Shown here piece by piece: positions 62,401-64,000 of a DNA stretch of 64,000 nt (its first letter is position 1; every line of letters begins with the position of its first letter). The translations under genes were made by a program, and so were the position numbers. Below the pieces are notes generated by a model, which made no database searches, was not told the DNA's origin, and saw only the letters and a program-made list of their open reading frames with translations. Origin of the DNA: an uncultured Clostridium sp. (GTDB lineage: Bacteria > Bacillota > Clostridia > Oscillospirales > Acutalibacteraceae); the NCBI GenBank assembly GCA_902471875.1, contig CABRLN010000006.1, positions 1 through 64,000 on the forward strand, written 5' to 3'.

Positions 62401-64000
62401 ATAGATGTAAGGGTTTTCCTCCCATTCACAAATCATTCCACAGTTAGTATAGCTGTGATAAGAACTGCCACCGTACGAATCGTATGTATCATTCCATGAG
62501 CCAACATCAAAACCAGCATTTGTGTTAGCGTACATGTGTACAACACTTTCGTCGAATTGATTTGGTTCATTTCTTGCCCAATTCTTATATTCTAAAGGTT
62601 CATCTGTTATCCATGAATAACTATTGTTATCACCTTGTAATCCTATCCAATAAGTATTTTTTGGGGAATTGTTACTTATAAGATTGGTTATGAAATTCTG
62701 TTCCTCTTCATTTTGAATAGTTACCAGATGTCCGCCTAAAGTTTCGCAATATTTCTTTGCGTCTGACCATGGCATACTTTCATTTATAACAGAATAATAA
62801 TGACCTTTATATGTTTTGGAATTTGGTATTACAGACTCCGTATAAACTAATTCACCGTCAGTCAATAAAACAATGTATTTATCATGTTCATTGTCATCAG
62901 TGTTAAACATAGACATTGCATACTTTTCTACACCTGCAACACAATCACTTGAGCCACTGCCAGAATTACACTTGTTTATTGCTGTTGTTAAGGCATCTTT
63001 GTCATTAGTTAAATTCAATTTAACTTGACCAAGATCAGACAAACCAAAGCGATCGTTAGGGCCCATATAGTCAAGAATTTTAAGAGCTGAATCCTTAAGT
63101 ATATTAAGCTTTGAACTCATACTACCCGAGTTATCCACAAGCAAAATCATATCATTTCCCTTGCTGTACTCTGCTTTTCCATAGCCTTTTAGTGTATAGT
63201 TAATGTCCAGTGTGTCGCTGTTAGAGTTCACAGCCGTTTTACTTTGCTCGCTGGTTATCGAAACACCTTTGTCAGCTTCTGTATTGTACGTTACTTTGTA
63301 AGGTGTGCTTTCTGCTGAATCTGAGCTAAGCTTCAACTCGTCATTATCATTTACTACAGACGATAATTCACCACTTGCAAAGTCCTCTGTAGTTGTGTAA
63401 GTTACAACAGGTTCAGGGGTAACAGTAACCTTAACTGTATCAGTTACTGTTGTATTATTTAGCTTTGCAGTCATAGTAACTGCATATTCACCAGCCTTTG
63501 TAAACTTTAGTGTTGGTGTAAGTGTATTACCGTCAGTAAAGTTAACTAACTCACTTTGTTCATCACTGACCGAATATGAAATTTCTGCGTCATTATAATT
63601 ACAGCTTGCAAATAATTGCACACTGTCTTCTAAGTATGTTACTTTATCTTCACCGGCATCACACACAAGCTGATCCGGAAGAAAATCTTTATATTCCATA
63701 CTTAACTTAGTACCGTTAATTTCTATTTCGTCAGCATAAATAGCACCTACATAGCTAACTTCTTTAGAATTAATTTTTACTTTTCCGTTTGGAGCATAAA
63801 TTAATCCGTTAAATGTAAACTCGGCACAATTAATTGTAATATCTCCATTTTCTGACATAACTATTGCTTCTTGATTTGTAGCTTTGTCACTACGCAAATC
63901 AATAGTAATATCGTCCTTAACTGTAATATTACCTTTACCGTTTATATTTACATCATCTAATGTAAGATCTTTACTGCCATATATTGAAGCATTAGATAAA
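56449..64000 (-). CDS. Giant multidomain surface protein with vWA, nested C-type lectin, Ig-like repeats and transglutaminase-like domain (5' end outside window)
   Basis: At least 2516 codons; the frame is open to the window edge, so the N-terminus, including any signal peptide, is missing (TTG 63897 is an internal Leu codon; residues are numbered from it). Residues 1-65 are a beta-solenoid-like stretch. A vWA domain spans about 247-580, with the metal-binding DNSGSM at 255-260. A C-type lectin domain (about 359-495, with WIGL, NEPN and WND) interrupts it after LLTDG. About 665-770 is a discoidin-like region. About 890-1705 holds at least seven Ig-like repeats with D-x-x-GN motifs. A transglutaminase-like fold lies at about 1738-1885 and lacks the catalytic Cys and His. 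The last 600 residues are unassigned and end without an LPXTG anchor. It is probably an exported adhesin. Confidence 0.85.
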   Translation of the reverse strand, partial: LSNASIYGSKDLTLDDVNINGKGNITVKDDITIDLRSDKATNQEAIVMSENGDITINCAEFTFNGLIYAPNGKVKINSKEVSYVGAIYADEIEINGTKLSMEYKDFLPDQLVCDAGEDKVTYLEDSVQLFASCNYNDAEISYSVSDEQSELVNFTDGNTLTPTLKFTKAGEYAVTMTAKLNNTTVTDTVKVTVTPEPVVTYTTTEDFASGELSSVVNDNDELKLSSDSAESTPYKVTYNTEADKGVSITSEQSKTAVNSNSDTLDINYTLKGYGKAEYSKGNDMILLVDNSGSMSSKLNILKDSALKILDYMGPNDRFGLSDLGQVKLNLTNDKDALTTAINKCNSGSGSSDCVAGVEKYAMSMFNTDDNEHDKYIVLLTDGELVYTESVIPNSKTYKGHYYSVINESMPWSDAKKYCETLGGHLVTIQNEEEQNFITNLISNNSPKNTYWIGLQGDNNSYSWITDEPLEYKNWARNEPNQFDESVVHMYANTNAGFDVGSWNDTYDSYGGSSYHSYTNCGMICEWEENPYIYTKSIERIAEQAKKQGIKVIVYQLNDAPKVFNENTYEGYAMQELADVTKGYYKISLDANEISESILQFAGEVYNSAGNDVTLTTTVVNKAYLDTASAENAPSSIIYNDDGSATVSWTYSSIDIDTTKEIKLPLKPELITGESYQVITKDTKLTYYDRSGNGTIVNLEDVIVGKNDYVSNGKWTSNVYDSGKDGCTWSLVNWNAEYNGTSSIDVYLSVSDDGENFSEPVKVSNNQSLQGLNGRYIKTEVKMNVSADGNTPVLYDLTIYSDDNQQPDNSSLPDQISICSSGSKKANSPVAMWLDTKGYNDNIKNVEWSITDSEGNVTEDNIVIKSQNDLFKYITFTKVGSYIVNVSVKTVGGVERKASLKLTIEKQDTISKSEGDSNIIPDLEMTVTGIPEIIKYGDAINLNISYNHPEQVAWSRVYYYPESKYAEGGLRRAAYIDVTNGNAASFTCNYAYANDNCVIVVRAFDQYGNYVEYKKDVFVDSTRPSVTMQFSNYSPYCGQDVTVTTIASDNYAVESVVLMLDDNVVELDENGKYTFTKEEEGSCILKAIVTDKAGLTDELQRTITFRTDTSKPYCNFNCPSSIVLGNSMDVVLTAYDNQTGLESYKVTLNGEEITMTPGENNKYNYTFKPEAVGDYVFEATVVDKHGNQTVVTKNVKCTADVNRPSVNIALSNNEIVAGENVTVKVTATDNVKVTDLRFYVNDVEQTLLEDNTFVYTSDDTNLNANGYKNVTFKAIAKDDAGNEATATKVLKVIQKDTTPPTINLSCNSKLQILSKQYMTVTVNDNIAVKDYKVYVNGEEVTLDENNRFYFDTSDFRQYNIKVVATDTAGNVSERTFTTNVVDTSRPSISVTKNKSTYAMGDTAEFTVKITDNYKLDTTTVNASFDGQAVDVSGDSFIVTIENLTAGVHKFVVTCADTSGNVATSTTTINVKDTEAPTVSITTDKEKYAFNETPLFDYVISDNLEIKTVEAYLNDTALEYADGILNLPSSFEPGEYIISIKATDTSGNISEASCKFTVLKSSDVTCPIINSITYSPEQWQIGTLAYIKVNATDDSGKVTVTITANDTPLNYDSMNEQFEFTPSSAGDVTFKIKAEDESGNYVTAEFVKYVYDSLEGHKLLVTADRVVKVGSETTVTLSSSDNYPFKTTSLRCDTTGKDITCDEADSNVYKFTLDTAGEYTFTATGVDEQGVTDTKVFTITAASSYEADVNSEAMKQYLTQTTETMLTEEMQNIKNSFNSPVDAYAYVVNNIKYESYINSRRGAVGAYETCHGNDYDQASLLIGFMREMGYPARYASGSITLTEDQLKSLFGASDFTAACEMISNSGRKCVLNRTNNMLTMDQVWVEVYVPYSMIGETDEAKKDLGVWVQLDTSIKPSELIVKEISQDIAHKQLHTQDVLNAYSGTEISSIIDSISSKDVADSVSDRVIKQQTFTALPSKLQYTVKSQGNTFAAINNNMSDTITLYMEDYFDRYTLGTYKSVDLYGKRITVQYVGNTGNGTIFELGSSAVAGNVFKPALTIDGEIVSYGPETTLGNEQQLQFTVKSGGNTNSFTDELVAGSMYSVILDTGYISEQTYNRMFNTATEENPMAINDKTPTAKTYYDEAKVGTYLAYAGNAYFMYCDAQNAIKAAMNNIERGNQLKVAVTGYEINTELNFMNQHTKVLPGRFFIDVDMNSVYTSSRSGDKEARNDYMFSTGTIESLYEGFIWEMLLGHKSVSTMSVLFKAAEEGYNMIPINAKNYNEQINNISVSSSVKNEIRDAVNQGNMVLIPDKEVTIGSWKGTGYIIGDFENYNHFVFKISGGINGGSSSDTDDLDDVINNFVTYEFFESIGANYDDFFCNTFAICHSLYYILLAMEVSQYTSIGNLYLKVGQEAINELTDLDIFEGASSLITIGGYYADLLDSILTYADESIEGVQQITSLCLHMMCDLVGTEADDLGRAIKVMYGTVTGNEELVGEGFDSAWEAVMKNILTLAITS

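Noticed and set aside
56449..63897. Complete gene starting at TTG 63897
   Set aside because: The frame stays open to the window edge with sensible beta-solenoid-like residues and no ribosome-binding site, so the gene is cut by the window.

Overview
The window looks like a low-GC Firmicute chromosome, most likely a gut-type Clostridia of the Ruminococcaceae/Oscillospiraceae kind. The reasons are AT-rich DNA with strong AGGAGG ribosome-binding sites, Gram-positive promoters (TTGACA-N17-TATAAT), an aspS-gatC-gatA-gatB operon, a SAM-I riboswitch before metK, a zinc-type S14, lipoproteins with Firmicute lipoboxes and a very large Ig-like surface protein. The order-level guess is inference; no rRNA is present. 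No phage, insertion sequence or CRISPR array is visible.

Layout. 1-383: a block of small hairpins and a promoter. 384-4045: a heterodimeric ABC exporter. 4135-6720 (minus): a hybrid sensor histidine kinase. 7060-12054 (minus): an exopolysaccharide locus (Wzy/EpsG-like polymerase, GT2, GT4, a 2-hydroxyacid dehydrogenase and an HpcH/HpaI-type aldolase). 12322-13922 (minus): two paralogous small membrane proteins, one with a 36-bp tandem repeat. 13984-18989 (minus): aspS-gatCAB, the indirect route to Asn-tRNA and/or Gln-tRNA. 19153-22405: a LUD protein, an Asn/Gln-rich miniprotein (minus), an RsmF-like rRNA methyltransferase and KsgA. 22629-28014: two lipoproteins, HAD and NUDIX hydrolases, metK with its SAM riboswitch and a TPR-like membrane protein. 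28037-28111: tRNA-Arg(CCG).

28214-43669 (minus) is the complete S10-spc-alpha ribosomal supercluster from rpsJ to rplQ, including secY, adk, map, a KOW protein, infA, rpmJ and rpoA. It is driven by a consensus promoter and a roughly 300-nt structured leader. 44107-50216 holds a 34-residue membrane peptide, a CobO-like adenosyltransferase, a flavodiiron-like protein that has lost all its iron ligands, a TetM/EF-G-like GTPase fused to a Rae1/YacP-type NYN nuclease, and a CLC antiporter. 50435-56045 (minus) has an ABC-2 exporter preceded by an attenuator-like leader, an ATP-grasp enzyme and a diaminobutyrate-type aminotransferase. 56449-64000 (minus) is one incomplete giant surface protein in which a C-type lectin domain sits inside a vWA domain.

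The most unusual items are the GTPase-NYN fusion, the metal-less flavodiiron paralogue, the lectin-in-vWA surface protein and the ABC-2 operon leader with its terminator and possible antiterminator.
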